NCBI GenBank assembly: GCA_002105175.1 | Contig: MCGE01000021.1 | Coordinates: 604,871 to 668,870 of the forward strand | Direction of reading: 5' to 3' | From: Absidia repens | Taxonomy: Eukaryota; Mucoromycota; Mucoromycetes; Mucorales; Cunninghamellaceae | Length of the DNA stretch: 64,000 nucleotides | In this document: piece after piece, positions 11,870 to 22,380 of the stretch | Layout of the letters: every line of letters starts with the position of its first letter | Position numbering within the stretch: position 1 is the first letter of the stretch | The notes under the pieces: generated by a model | Seen by the model: only the letters and a program-made list of their open reading frames with translations | The model's database searches: none | Told to the model about the DNA's origin: nothing | Position numbers and translations under genes: made by a program

Positions 11870-12250
11870 TAATCTAATGAGGTGATGGTAAAAATGGATC
11901 TTTTGTAATAGGCAAGAGTAAAACTAATGGAACATATTTTTTATTGAAGCAAGTAAAACGAGCCATGTTTTATTCAAATACAGATATAAAATATGGAAAA
12001 CTAACTCTACACTAAACTAATGAAGCCAACTAATGGCGGTTCTAAATCCTGAATACAAAATGAAAGGGTTTCGCCATGCATGTTGAAATCTCTGATCTGA
12101 AAACCCATCTAAACTAGTCCTGACGCTAATCTGAGATCCCCATGACCTCAAAGAGGTTGATAAAAAAAGAGGGCAAAAAAAAAGAAAAGAAGAAAGACAA
12201 AGTGAAAAAAAGCAAAGGGAGAAAAAATATTAAGAAATCATGAGACGCGG
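11870..12250 (-). repeat. R' repeat family copy, inverted
   Basis: It carries the complement of the R core (aaagggtttcgccatgcatg, then ctaaactagtcctgac) and the same flanking blocks as 1990-2620. Purine-rich DNA at 12160-12235 corresponds to the pyrimidine tract of the plus-oriented copy. Confidence 0.65.
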
Positions 12251-12255
12251 CGTTT

Positions 12256-12783
12256 AAATGTTATTGTCCCCCGCCATCTCGCCATTATTTGTTCATCTCG
12301 ATTGCAAGTCTGGCAAGCCATCTGGTCTCTCCTTCTACCAACTCACCCTTTTGATCCGGATATAATCTGGTATAGTCTCCTTTTCTTTCGCAACTCCCCC
12401 GACATCACCTCCATATCCCACCACCACTGGCATCAATTCCTGGGTCTGACGCTCCATGCAATCTGGACGGCACACTGGGCAAATATTTTCGACAACGTTC
12501 CTTTCTCTCCTTCATATATCATCAAAGCCGTCTCCGCCTCTCTCTCTTCCCAAGCCCTTCTGCCCCCAGCACTTTGTAAACCACTATGATGATCTGCTAT
12601 TGTCTCCTGAGTTTACCCGACCCCTTAGTATAGTTTCCCCATCTTCTATATCCACCTGTCAGTGTCCACCGTACTAATCCTTTCTTACATCTTCCTTCTT
12701 CTTTCTACTTATTAATATCCTTTAACTGGACACCTCTTACCACGACGTGTTTCCAGGTCTTTATTTTAATAAATGACATTTTA

Positions 12784-12814
<31 letters not shown>
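12256..12814 (+). mobile_element. 5'-truncated LINE-like retrotransposon end with poly(A) tail
   Basis: The frame at 12302-12589 reads W-Q-A-I-W-S-L-L-L, later H-W-H-Q-F-L-G-L-T-L-H-A-I-W and A-H-W-A-N-I-F. It resembles the C-terminal tail that follows reverse transcriptase in non-LTR elements. It ends in A-L-C-K-P-L and a stop. The 3' UTR ends in aataaatgacattttaca plus about 30 A. Shorter copies of the same 3' end occur at 1917-1984 and 50353-50487; the last has a clear 13-bp TSD, which supports the retroposon reading. RT and endonuclease regions are missing. Confidence 0.7.
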
Positions 12815-12820
<6 letters not shown>

Positions 12821-13643
12821 AGGTAGAAATAGAAGAGTTGCGTATAATGTATCTGTTTTAATTGGTATGAGGGTGAGCGATTGTAGGCGTAGATTCCGTA
12901 GAGCAAAAGTAGTCGTGGCTATAAGAAAACTCGAGCTTATAAGACAGTAGTAGATACGAAAGTCGTAATTGGGGCAGAAATTCTCGTGTCCGAGATAATT
13001 CCGTTTTTTTTTTTTTTTTCCGGGAGTTGCTCCATTTCAGAGGCTGTGGATAGTTGAGGCTGCATGTGGAATATGATGTGTGTGAAATGACAAATGTGAG
13101 AATAGGAAAAGATTCAGGGGTAAATAATATAAAATGATAAGTTGAACACACAAATGATGACATTTTGGTATATATATATTTATATTGCTTGCTTATCAGG
13201 AACCAGGAATACGACAATTATCAAAATTTTCTTTAATTCATATTATAATTTCACTTGGCAAAACTGAAGAAGAGTAAGTACCATATAGCATTTTAAATAT
13301 CATTATGCTATGGTATAGAGGATAAGTCAACAGATATTGCGGTATCTGGCACTCTTTCCATTGCGGGAATGATGACCAGATTCCAAGACACATTATTAGT
13401 ACAGGAAAAAAAAAAAGCAAAACTTTTTCGATATGGAAAAGCCCATCATGTTCTATCATGCCCCCTTCTCAAACTATTTGGCCAAGAACGTGTCAACTAT
13501 CTGTATTATTTGCCATTGTTCACAGCAGTAGTTTAGTTCATTATTTACTGCCATGCCTTTTATTAGTAAAGGTCATATTTGACTACCCCATGAGTACAGT
13601 ACTATTATAAGGAAGTGAAACCTGGAAATACTATGGGCACATT

Positions 13644-13696
<53 letters not shown>

Positions 13697-13831
13697 GTTT
13701 CTAGGGCAAGATATCAAATGTCCATTTAAAGCCGAGTTTTATTTCATCCAACAAGAAGAACATATGAAAAAAAAAAGATATATTCATATATCATAGAGAC
13801 TATACTGATGGTCGACACAATGATTTGCCTC
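12815..13831. other. Spacer with a 51-nt A tract, no supportable gene
   Basis: The only striking feature is an uninterrupted A run at 13645-13695. Open frames on the minus strand (for example 13459-13238) have no recognisable motif. A TACAGTA lies at 13595-13601. Confidence 0.35.
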
Positions 13832-15309
13832 CTAATCGATGATACTTGTGCGGCGTCCTTGGCGATAATTTTCAAGCGCTTCTCGATCCAGTTCAAGTTT
13901 CATCAATGCAATGCCACTACAATAATCCAGAGTGAGAGATGTCAACTGGCGACACTTTCCTATTAGTTTGAAGATACCATCTTCCGAAATGTATTGACTA
14001 TGATGCAGATACAAAGTAGTGAGGTAGGATAGAGTAGATCCAATCGCAAGTAGAGAATTATCTGTAATGCTAGAGACCATCATAAGACGGAGCTCCGTAA
14101 GAAGAGGATGAGAATTGACAAATGGAATAAGATCACTATCGGAAGTGTCATGGCAGGAGTGAATGTGAAGTAAAGTTAAGCGAGGCCAAGGTGGAGGGAT
14201 ATTGCTCTTTTGCTGAATAAGGAGTTTTCCGGCACGATCGTTACAATTGTTGATTTTCAAGTGCGTTAACAGAGTAAGCTGCCTTATATCACGTACAATA
14301 TGATCTTCATTTCTATCTTTGCGGTAGAGCTGAAAATTTAATGTAAGTTTTTGCAAAGGACAAGAGACAAGACTTCCAAGAGAAAAAGAATAGAGATAGT
14401 CAATAGAATTTAATGTTAACTGACGAAGGTGAAGGCAATGCTGTCCCAATTCGGTATATGCTGTGCTTGAAATGCTGCCACAATCAAGTTCTACACTTGT
14501 GAGATTTGGACAATGACATGGGAGATGGCGGAAACTGTCATATTTGATAGATGCATCTCTGTTAATATTCAGTTCTTCTAAATGGCGTAGGTATGGTATC
14601 AAAAGGGAAAATCTAATGTCGCCCCACTGAACACGCGAAAATTCCATTTTCCGAATAAAAAACCCCGTTGGCGACTGGCACTTGGCAATGGAGGCAAGGA
14701 ATTTTCCACGGTGATACCATCTTGGATTTTGGGTGCATACCAAAGTAAAGGATTGGCTATTGCGTAGAATTGCTTGTTAACAAGTGATAACGCACAAAGA
14801 TCTTGTTGTTCAAAACAGTCACGGACGATCAATGACACCAGTTCAGAAGGGAATTGACGGAAACGGGGTGTAATCAAGATGGCGCCATTATGTTTGATTT
14901 CAATCCCACTAGCCGTATAGTCAATAATTTCATGAGCATAACGTTTGAGATGATTCTTATCTTTGTATAGACTATGAGTTAGTACTTTTATTTGGAAAAC
15001 TCATAATAATGTGCCTCTCCCCCACTTTTTTTTTTCTTTACCTGCAAAATCCAATTGGAAATTATTACAATTGATTTCAGTAGACTCGGATTCAAGGCTA
15101 CTATAGATGATCTCTTTTTCGTCCTGACCCTGATTGCCATGGGAAAAAAAAAAAAGGTACTAGTGTAAAAATCACGCAGTAGTGGCTCTACAGTACTTCT
15201 ATCACTAAATCCAACTTACGTGATCAGCCATATCAAGGTTGGCCAAATCATCTTCAATATCATGAGATAAATTTAATCGCTCAGAAGTAGTAGTTGTAGT
15301 GGGGTTCAT
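13832..15309 (-). CDS. F-box/leucine-rich-repeat protein, three exons, one-base frameshift
   Basis: Exons on the minus strand are 15309-15220, 15129-15042 and 14960-13832. Introns of 90 and 81 nt have GTAAGT/GTAAAG donors and CAG/AAG acceptors in matching phase. Exon 3 contains an F-box (F-P-S-E-L-V-S-L-I-V-R-D-C, later A-L-S-L-V-N-K-Q-F-Y) and then about eight degenerate leucine-rich repeats (T-S-L-T-L-D-Y-C, L-T-S-V-E-L-D-C). F-box/LRR proteins are usually substrate receptors of SCF ubiquitin ligases, with the F-box binding Skp1. The F-box frame and LRR frame differ by one base near 14702-14705. One extra A in that run would join them, giving about 435 residues. It is either a sequencing error in a homopolymer or a recent inactivating deletion. 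A TACAGTA lies harmlessly in intron 1. Confidence 0.82.
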
Positions 15310-15349
15310 AAGCTTTAAACTTTGTTTTTTGAAACGGATCATAGTATGT

Positions 15350-15386
<37 letters not shown>

Positions 15387-16979
15387 TAATGGAAAGATAA
15401 CGTGCTTTCTTGATGACTGTTTTTTCAAAGAAAATATAAGGAGACTGAGCAATTTTGTCAGTGCATGAATATGAAACATTATTATTGTAGGAAAAAAAAA
15501 ATACAACAAGTTATTTAAAGATGGGAAACATCTCATAATGATATCACTGGAATCATCGGCGTTACCATTAAAGTACTCGCTATTGTTTACAAAAACGCCT
15601 TTCAATTTCGTCCAATTTCGTCCTACAAAAAAAAAAAAAAAAAAAAAGCTCAGTGAAACCTAGGTGACACTATGCTTTTTTTTTTTTTTTTTTTTTTTAG
15701 TTGTCAGTTACAATTGTGTCAATATTTGCAAATGGCTACAATAAACAACAACAGGAATAAATTGAGATCAGATCTATCAATGTGTATATGTATGCAGTAA
15801 AGAGAAAGGCCTCACTATCCAAGAACATTACTAATCTTTTTATTTAGTATCACCTTCTTATTGTCATGTAAATGAAGCCTGTCAGCCCGTCTAGAGTCAA
15901 CCCACCCTTTTTTTATTTTTTTTATTTTTTTTTTTTTGCTAGGTACGCTAGGTTTTAAATGTAAATGGATGGCTCTGACGGGATACCAGCTTCTTTAACG
16001 AAATTTCATCAATGTCATGAATATTGCAACAACATCCACACGATGGCGAAGGGTTGGTTTTTTTTTTTTTTTTTTTTTTACTCACTAGGCAACGACATTG
16101 GATTTGGATACATTAGAAATTCGCTTTTTTATTTTTCAAAAAAAAAAAAAAAGGAAAATACAGCAAGTCACCAATATCTTCACTGCGGCAAGTGTGAAGG
16201 CAAAAACGATGACTGTCTGACTGTATCATGCATTGCTGTTACAGTGTCATCCATCCTATCCATTTCTTCTATGGTTAGTTTCTCCCCCTTTCTCCCCGCC
16301 CTCCTCCCTGTTACATAGTATCCCCATTCGTCTACATACATCAGTATAGTCCTGCCTTCTTGTTTATTTCTATTCTAACAGTAGTGTTTTAATGTTATTC
16401 AATAAAGAAAATGAATTAATATCTTCAAATTCATCCAAGAAACCTATCTCGGGTACATAGTGCTGTACGTGAAAGAAGCAAATGTTTTCTACTTTTCGTG
16501 CTGGTTTGAAGATTTTACTAGGGATGTCTCTGTATCACCTTTTATTGTGGTGATAAAACTGGAATGAGCATCACCAATTGAAACTTGATCTGACTCTGAC
16601 AGTTAGTAGACTCTCTTTTTGACTAATTCATCTATGATAAAAACATGGAAAATGGCTGAATAAGACAGTAGGTTTAGCAAGTAGTCATCGGTACAGTAAG
16701 CTAAAAAGTAATAGTGCAAACTATTCTATAGTGGCGGCTATGACGACTTTGATCCATTTACATGATTTGGTCGGACAGAAGTAATTGCTAGTTTTGTTAG
16801 CAAATGATGATCAATGTCAACCAACAAGTACATTAATTTATCTTTATGGGGGAGTAGTCCTAGTGAGTGAAATAGTAACTAATATTCTGTATGCTAGGAC
16901 ACTCACAAAACTGCAGCAATAGCGATATTTTTTTATTATGTGGCAACCCGCTGGATGGATAATAAAAATATATTTATTT
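15310..16979. other. AT-rich spacer with homopolymers
   Basis: A runs at about 15354-15380, 15625-15647 and 16138-16152 and T runs at about 15675-15698 and 16056-16079 break up the region. One weak plus-strand frame is listed separately. TACAGTA occurs at 16692-16698. Confidence 0.35.
15965..16318 (+). CDS. Weak candidate small gene, possibly two exons
   Basis: Two cysteine-containing segments (H-Q-C-H-E-Y-C-N-N and H-C-G-K-C-E-G-K-N-D-D-C) are separated by a T-rich, intron-like stretch with a long T run. An AATAAA-like signal follows at about 16400. No family recognised. The frame crosses homopolymers, so this could be chance. Confidence 0.2.
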   Translation: MDGSDGIPASLTKFHQCHEYCNNIHTMAKGWFFFFFFFYSLGNDIGFGYIRNSLFYFSKKKKKENTASHQYLHCGKCEGKNDDCLTVSCIAVTVSSILSISSMVSFSPFLPALLPVT

Positions 16980-17590
16980 GAAGCATATCAGTAGACTAAA
17001 GGCGAGAGGCCTAATGTAACAAGTGATTGAGTGGAGGGATCTAATGGAGGATGACTAAGTGAGACTAATGTGGAATCTGGAGAATGACTAACACTAATCT
17101 AAAGGGAAGATTGTAAAAATAGATCTAATATATTCTACTGGAAAGACTGTAAATCGAATGGTTTTCTCTTTTCATTGAAAATTTAACACCGGTCAACACA
17201 AGTGTAAAGGGGAGGATGTACAAAGGCGTCTCATGTACAAGACATGAGAATGACTAATGGGACACATTTCATTGAAGCGTGTAGAAAAAGAGATATATTT
17301 TATTCAGATATAGATTTAAACTATGGGCAAAACTAACACTAAAATAAGCTAATGAAGACTTCAAAAGGCCAACAATTGGTAGTTGTAGATCCTAGATCCT
17401 CAATGAAAGGGTTTCTCCATGCATGTTGTAATCTCTGAGTTGAAAACCCTTCTAAACTAGTCCTGACGCAAATCTAAGATCACTATAACCTTGAAAAAGT
17501 TGAATGATGAAGAAAAATGTAATGAAAAAAGAAAGAGAAGACGAATTTGGGATTTTTATTTTTTTTATTTTTTTGCACTGACGCTGTTAA
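16980..17590 (-). repeat. R' repeat family copy, inverted
   Basis: It shares the core complement (aaagggtttctccatgcatg, cttctaaactagtcctgacg) and the preceding ttattcagatatagatttaa block with the copy at 11870-12250. Confidence 0.65.
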
Positions 17591-17723
17591 ATCATAATTT
17601 GCCCAGCTGGGTTCAAAAATAGAAATGTGATGGACTAAAAACTAGGGGTAAGGAATAAAAAAGGATGGAGATATGTATAAAGAAGCAGGTACAATGGGTA
17701 AAAAATAAAGTGATAAATAGTGT

Positions 17724-17785
17724 CGTATTTGTCATACTCTATATTTTATTATAAATCAATCCATCAAATATACTGTAGCTGTGAT
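17724..17785 (+). mobile_element. 5' fragment of LTR family B
   Basis: It begins tgtcgtatttgtcatactct and continues into attataaatcaatcc, as in the fuller copy at 54927-55244. It is cut off after about 60 bp, where LTR A sequence begins. Confidence 0.6.
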
Positions 17786-17890
17786 ATTTGATATAAATAA
17801 GAAATAAGTGATATAACAGATATGGTTTTTATTGAATAGAATGACAGTGGGCTTTTATAGTAAAGTAGAGGAAGTGGATGTTGGAATAAT

Positions 17891-18042
17891 GTTATGTGAT
17901 GGTCCACATGAAATGTAGGACATCATTCATTACATTAGTAACTGGGATCTGGGTTGTTGTTATCAATTCTTTTATTAAGTTCGAATTCCGATGCAATATA
18001 TATAATTAAAATTAAACTACTATCTTATATCCTTATCTTCTT
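17891..18042. repeat. DIRS left terminus: outer 66 bp plus inverted terminal repeat
   Basis: Bases 17891-17956 are the exact complement of 18089-18154 as far as I can check by eye. From 17942 to 18042 the sequence is the complement of 21928-22029, the terminal repeat at the other end. Confidence 0.9.
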
Positions 18043-18088
18043 AAGAATTTTGTATATCTAAATAACTATAGTGGAGGGAGGGAGGGTC

Positions 18089-18184
18089 CAACCCAGATCC
18101 CAGTTACTAATGTAATGAATGATGTCCTACATTTCATGTGGACCATCACATAACATTACATAGACCAGACTGGGATCTGGGTTG
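18089..18184. repeat. DIRS internal complementary region (ICR)
   Basis: It consists of the complement of the left outer terminus (18089-18154) joined directly to the complement of the right outer terminus (18155-18184, attacatagaccagactggg). In DIRS-1 this region is thought to template joining of the two ends into a circle. The junction cacataac/attacatag marks the element's two ends. Confidence 0.9.
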
Positions 18185-19177
18185 TTGATCCAGAGTACTA
18201 TTTGTAAAATCCGTATGCGTTTCCGATGATTGACGATAGAAGAGGAGAAAGGTATCTTGAGAGGCCCAGCCACCATGTGCCACAATGTCATCGACGGAGA
18301 GGCCAGCAGTAGCAGCTAACGTAGAACCGAGATGTCGAGGGTCAGGAATAGGAGCATCAGGGGCACGGCCAATATGCTGCATAATGTCAGACATGTAGCG
18401 ACTGATGGTAGTGGAAGTAACTTGAGATCCCAATTGATGGGTATTGCGGAAAAAATAGTTGATGGTAGTAGCGGGAGCAATAGGATGAGGGGCACGAAGT
18501 GGATCAACTGCCAAGCGTTGACGATAAGAGATGAAAGCTTGAACCGGGCAAAAAACAGGATCACGATGTGGGTGAATGGTGACAGACTTGATGCGGCGAG
18601 AACCTTTGCGTTTATCTTTAGGAGCGACAATGTGGAGAACCAAGTGACCAGAGCGATTGACTTCCGAGAGATCTAAATCCATACGATGCAAGTCCGAGGG
18701 ACGTAGGAAACCACACATAGCCAATAACCAAGCCGTTTTCCGAGATAAACTGAGACGAGACATGGTGTCGTTGGAGCCCAAAGAACGGATATGATCGAAG
18801 ACTGGTGTTAAATCGTAGTCAAAGGTACGCCTCGTGGGGATCTTGGAATCCTTGAGTGCCTTAATATAGATAACGTAGGTTGAGTCGCTGCGTATGTTCT
18901 GTTGTTCAATGATCGAGTAGAGGTCTAAAATCGCTGATTTTGCATTCAAAGTGGTGCTGACAGCCCAATTTTTGGCTTCCCGGGTGTCGGCCAGGAAGGA
19001 GATAATAGTGGGGGCGTGTGGGATGTTTGGATCGATGGTGCGTTGACGACACCATGCGACGAATAACCGTTGGTAAGTTTGATAGTTTCGAGTTCGTGAG
19101 TGTTGTGTGGCTTGAATGGTATTGATTGCTGAATGTGATAATTGAGCGGCGCGAAAGCGTTTGTTCAAATGTTCCAT
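18146..19177 (-). CDS. DIRS tyrosine recombinase
   Basis: The ATG at 19177 overlaps the end of the RT frame by 13 bp and gives 343 residues. Recombinase landmarks are box I C-G-F-L-R-P-S-D-L (R159), the H-G-G-W at 301-304 and the presumed nucleophile in F-Y-R (Y314). Where most family members have H-x-L-R, this copy reads R281-H-L-G284, so two catalytic residues may be changed. The role would be insertion of the circular DNA copy. The frame stays open upstream through the RT gene as far as 21187, which I treat as overlap and not as extra coding sequence. Confidence 0.88.
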   Translation of the reverse strand: MEHLNKRFRAAQLSHSAINTIQATQHSRTRNYQTYQRLFVAWCRQRTIDPNIPHAPTIISFLADTREAKNWAVSTTLNAKSAILDLYSIIEQQNIRSDSTYVIYIKALKDSKIPTRRTFDYDLTPVFDHIRSLGSNDTMSRLSLSRKTAWLLAMCGFLRPSDLHRMDLDLSEVNRSGHLVLHIVAPKDKRKGSRRIKSVTIHPHRDPVFCPVQAFISYRQRLAVDPLRAPHPIAPATTINYFFRNTHQLGSQVTSTTISRYMSDIMQHIGRAPDAPIPDPRHLGSTLAATAGLSVDDIVAHGGWASQDTFLLFYRQSSETHTDFTNSTLDQQPRSQSGLCNVM

Positions 19178-21048
19178 GCGATCAAATTCCACTTCAGGTG
19201 AGGGTGACCGTCGTCGTCGTCGAGATGTTGTGTCGATAGTGCTGATGGTGGTAGGTGATGAGGGCGAGAGCGGGTCATTTGCTGGAGGGTTGGCCACCAC
19301 GGTGCTGAGGGCCAATTCGGTGTGATCAGTGTGGCCTGTTGTGGTTGTTGGTCGAGGCGAAGCAGGATACGTTGAATGAGATTCCAAGGTGGACACAGGT
19401 AAAGACGGCCTGGTATTGTCGTCCAATCCCGAGAGAAGGCGTTGATCCATGCTGCTGTTGGGTGATAATTCCAGGAGACGAAGTTGTGTGGAATCTTGGC
19501 GTTCGTTGGCGATGCAAAGAGGTCGATGTGGTGGGGGCCCCATAGGTGGTCTAGAAGTTGATATGCTTGGGGTGAGAGAGCCCAATCGTTCTGGATGGTC
19601 ATTTGGCGAGAAGGTGCATCCGCTGGATTGCAAAGTGATGGGACGTAAAGTGTTGAGAGATGGATGTTGTTGGCGAAGCAGTAGGTCCATATGCGCATGG
19701 CGAGTTTGTTCAGCGAAGAGGAGCGTGTTCCACCAAACTTGTTGATGTACGATATGGCTGAGGTGTTGTCCATGCACAGTTGAATATGCTGATGTGGTTG
19801 GAAGTGAAGATGGTTGAACAATTTCCAAATTACGAGGAGTTCTTTGTAATTGATATGTTGCGCTTGTTCCTTCCGTGTCCATCGTCCCTGGTACTGTTGG
19901 TCGCCTTGTACAATCCCCCAACCCTGATTCGAAGCATCCGTGAAGATCTGGTGCGTCGGTCTGTGTGGCAGCATCTGCCGTCCGTTCCATTGTCGAAGTT
20001 GAGTGATCCACCAGAGAAGATCCTGGCGCATGTGTTGAGTGATCTTGCAGGTCTGTGTCCATTGGTGTGGATTGTTGGAGCGAGCGCGATTTAGGTTGCT
20101 GACCAGGTGTCGAGTCCGGAACCGGGCTTGTTGATTTCCCAATTGGGTAGCCATTGCCGCGCCGATGAAGGCTGCTAGTTGCTTGACCTTTACTTCTGCT
20201 TGATACAGGAGATGATATGCTTGTCGACGGATGGAGCGGATCTTTTTTCCCGGTATCGAAATGGACATGTTTCGGGTGTCGAGAGTCATGCCCAGATGAT
20301 CCAGGGATTGAGATGGTCGAAGTTGAGACTTGGAAAGGTTGACTAACCAGCCTAATTGGAGCATTTTTTCTTTCACCATTTGAGTGTGTTGAAGGGAGAT
20401 GGTGCGAGAAGGGGCCATGATTAGAAAGTCGTCGAGGTAAGCGGTGAGGCGTATGCCTTGTTGCCGGGCCCATTGCAGGAGCGGTTTTGTTACTTTCGTA
20501 AAGACCCACGGTGACAGGCTTAGCCCGAAGGCGAGGCATTTGTATTGGTAGGTCTGCTGTCGCCATTGGAATCGTAGAAGATGACGTGATTCTGGATGGA
20601 TGGCGACGTGGTGGAAGGCGTCCTTCAGATCGAGGGAGGTCAGATAATCGTTGGGACGGAGGAGGTTGATGATGGTAGTCATTGTTTCCATTTTGAATGG
20701 CTTTATTGGAAGATAATGATTCAATGATTTTAGGTTGAGAACCGGACGAACTCCGCCATCCTTCTTTGGGATAATGAAAAGATGGGAATGAAAGCCGGGT
20801 GAGAGGGGAGCTAATTCTATGGCCTGCTTGGAGAGGAGGGATTCTATTTCTAGGGAAATTGTGGAGCAGGCTTGGGGTGTGAGAGGGGAAGGTGGTCGGG
20901 GGTAGGGGAGTGTGAGAGGGGGTGGATGAGTGAGAGGAAGGCGGTAACCCTGTGTGATCACGTTCTGCAGCCATGATGATATCGTAAAGGAGAGATGATA
21001 AGACCAAGAAGAAGCAAAAAGGGAGAGGCGACCGCCGACCTTGTTCAC
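19165..21048 (-). CDS. DIRS reverse transcriptase / RNase H
   Basis: 627 residues. RT motifs: K-K-D-G-G-V-R-P-V-L-N-L (about 95-106), L-D-L-K-D-A-F (139-145) and catalytic Y-L-D-D (204-207). RNase H follows with I-F-T-D-A-S-N (D371), Y-K-E-L-L (E403) and M-D-N-T-S-A (D427). The C-terminal H-I-D-L-F-A-S block is typical of DIRS and Ngaro-type proteins. The start codon overlaps the gag stop in an ATGA arrangement (21045-21048), suggesting translational coupling or reinitiation. All key residues are intact. Confidence 0.93.
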   Translation of the reverse strand: MNKVGGRLSLFASSWSYHLSFTISSWLQNVITQGYRLPLTHPPPLTLPYPRPPSPLTPQACSTISLEIESLLSKQAIELAPLSPGFHSHLFIIPKKDGGVRPVLNLKSLNHYLPIKPFKMETMTTIINLLRPNDYLTSLDLKDAFHHVAIHPESRHLLRFQWRQQTYQYKCLAFGLSLSPWVFTKVTKPLLQWARQQGIRLTAYLDDFLIMAPSRTISLQHTQMVKEKMLQLGWLVNLSKSQLRPSQSLDHLGMTLDTRNMSISIPGKKIRSIRRQAYHLLYQAEVKVKQLAAFIGAAMATQLGNQQARFRTRHLVSNLNRARSNNPHQWTQTCKITQHMRQDLLWWITQLRQWNGRQMLPHRPTHQIFTDASNQGWGIVQGDQQYQGRWTRKEQAQHINYKELLVIWKLFNHLHFQPHQHIQLCMDNTSAISYINKFGGTRSSSLNKLAMRIWTYCFANNIHLSTLYVPSLCNPADAPSRQMTIQNDWALSPQAYQLLDHLWGPHHIDLFASPTNAKIPHNFVSWNYHPTAAWINAFSRDWTTIPGRLYLCPPWNLIQRILLRLDQQPQQATLITPNWPSAPWWPTLQQMTRSRPHHLPPSALSTQHLDDDDGHPHLKWNLIAWNI

Positions 21049-21887
21049 GTTCTGGGTTTCGATGAGCGTGGTTGAAAACCCGAAGATGTTGAGGGCTGAG
21101 GTGCTCTTTGACCTCGCGTAAAATCCGAGCTCTTGTATTGGTCCGTTGGTGGGGCATGGTGGGACGAATTACCTGCGGTGGAACCATGTGGTGCTCGGTG
21201 AGGCTTCTTGGTGGAGTAGTGTTGGCGAGGGCGAGATCTGGCTGTCACTTGTTGTACGCTCTTTGCCATGTTGATATGATCCACAAAAGATTTAGGGTCA
21301 ACCAAAAGGTTTGAGGAGCCCGACAAAGAGGGTGGTTTGGTAATAGCATTGGAGGATTTGTATAGGTTGGCGGTCCGTACTTCAGTGACATGGGATGCCA
21401 AATCCGACAACAACTCGTGTATCGCAATTGCGAAATCGAGGGAGCGGTGGAAGTTTGCTTCCGGGTCCTCATGCAACGGCTGTTTGATCAGTTGGTAAAT
21501 GTACCAGTCGATCGGTCTAGTAATACCAGACAACCGATACTGGATTTCGTGTAATTGGTTGTCGGTGGCCTTGGCCTCATTCGAAGTATGAATTTTTAAA
21601 GCTTCAGGAGGTGTATACTGACGTAGCGTGTTTTTGGGGCAGTTGAGGAGAAAGCGGCGGCGGTCTATATCATCCAACGTACGTTTGAAGAAGTCCTCAG
21701 TCATCTGAGGAAAGTGGTCTAGCACTTCCTCAGGGGGTGTAAAATCTGACCCTGGTGTGCGTAGGATCACGTTGGGGTCGGTAGGAGGAGAAGAGGGTTG
21801 TTGGGCGATCGTGGCCTCAAGGGACGAGATGCGTTCCATGAGTTGTTGAGCCCAGGCTGGTGGTTGATCATCAGTGTGTTCGGTCAT
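21045..21887 (-). CDS. DIRS gag-like protein (ORF1)
   Basis: 280 residues and first ORF of the element. It starts about 150 bp inside the right end. It has an N-terminal coiled-coil-like stretch (L-M-E-R-I-S-S-L-E-A-T-I), a middle conserved enough to be recognised in the fragment at 40330-40793, and a basic Ser/Pro/His-rich tail likely to bind nucleic acid. No zinc knuckle is present, as usual for DIRS. Confidence 0.85.
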   Translation of the reverse strand: MTEHTDDQPPAWAQQLMERISSLEATIAQQPSSPPTDPNVILRTPGSDFTPPEEVLDHFPQMTEDFFKRTLDDIDRRRFLLNCPKNTLRQYTPPEALKIHTSNEAKATDNQLHEIQYRLSGITRPIDWYIYQLIKQPLHEDPEANFHRSLDFAIAIHELLSDLASHVTEVRTANLYKSSNAITKPPSLSGSSNLLVDPKSFVDHINMAKSVQQVTARSRPRQHYSTKKPHRAPHGSTAGNSSHHAPPTDQYKSSDFTRGQRAPQPSTSSGFQPRSSKPRT

Positions 21888-22269
21888 TTAAGTCGGTATA
21901 ATCCAGGAGCAACAAAATTCGAATAAAAAGAAGATAAGGATATAAGATAGTAGTTTAATTTTAATTATATATATTGCATCGGAATTCGAACTTAATAAAA
22001 GAATTGATAACAACAACCCAGATCCCAGTCTGGTCTATGTAATAAATATATATGATGATAGATGATTATTGGTAGAGTTCGAGATGAGGGAACAAAATAG
22101 TGTATTTTGGAATAGATGGATGATTAATCTTTGATATTGATTGTAGACCAAGTCAAACATAGCCAGTGTGAGGTTATGCTGGAGAGTGACGCGGTACAAT
22201 TGTTGGGTCGTGATGGATAACCGCGTGTCTGATATGTGTGGATGCTGACAAGTGATAAATACGACAATT

Positions 22270-22335
22270 GCAATATGTTTTTTTTTTTTATTATTAAAAA
22301 ACAATATATATCCAGACACATATAGTACACACTTG

Positions 22336-22380
<45 letters not shown>

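Larger units (their letters stand above)
17891..22043 (-). mobile_element. Complete DIRS-type retrotransposon (4153 bp)
   Basis: Three overlapping ORFs on the minus strand (gag-like, RT/RNase H, tyrosine recombinase) lie between inverted terminal repeats. About 101 bp at 17942-18042 pairs with 21928-22029. The element interrupts an LTR without a TSD, as expected for recombinase-mediated integration of a circular intermediate. It has noticeably higher GC than its surroundings and no TACAGTA scar, consistent with recent arrival. Confidence 0.93.
17790..22266 (-). mobile_element. LTR family A copy split by the DIRS element
   Basis: The LTR sequence runs to ggaataat at 17890 and resumes with aaat at 22044, then continues to tacgaca at 22266. 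Joining the two halves matches the uninterrupted copies (ggaataataaattt). The LTR was therefore present before the DIRS element arrived. Confidence 0.85.

Noticed and set aside
18146..21187. A single 1013-residue DIRS protein
   Set aside because: Only the last third has a domain; the rest overlaps RT in another frame and is low in information. The ATG at 19177 is the sensible start.
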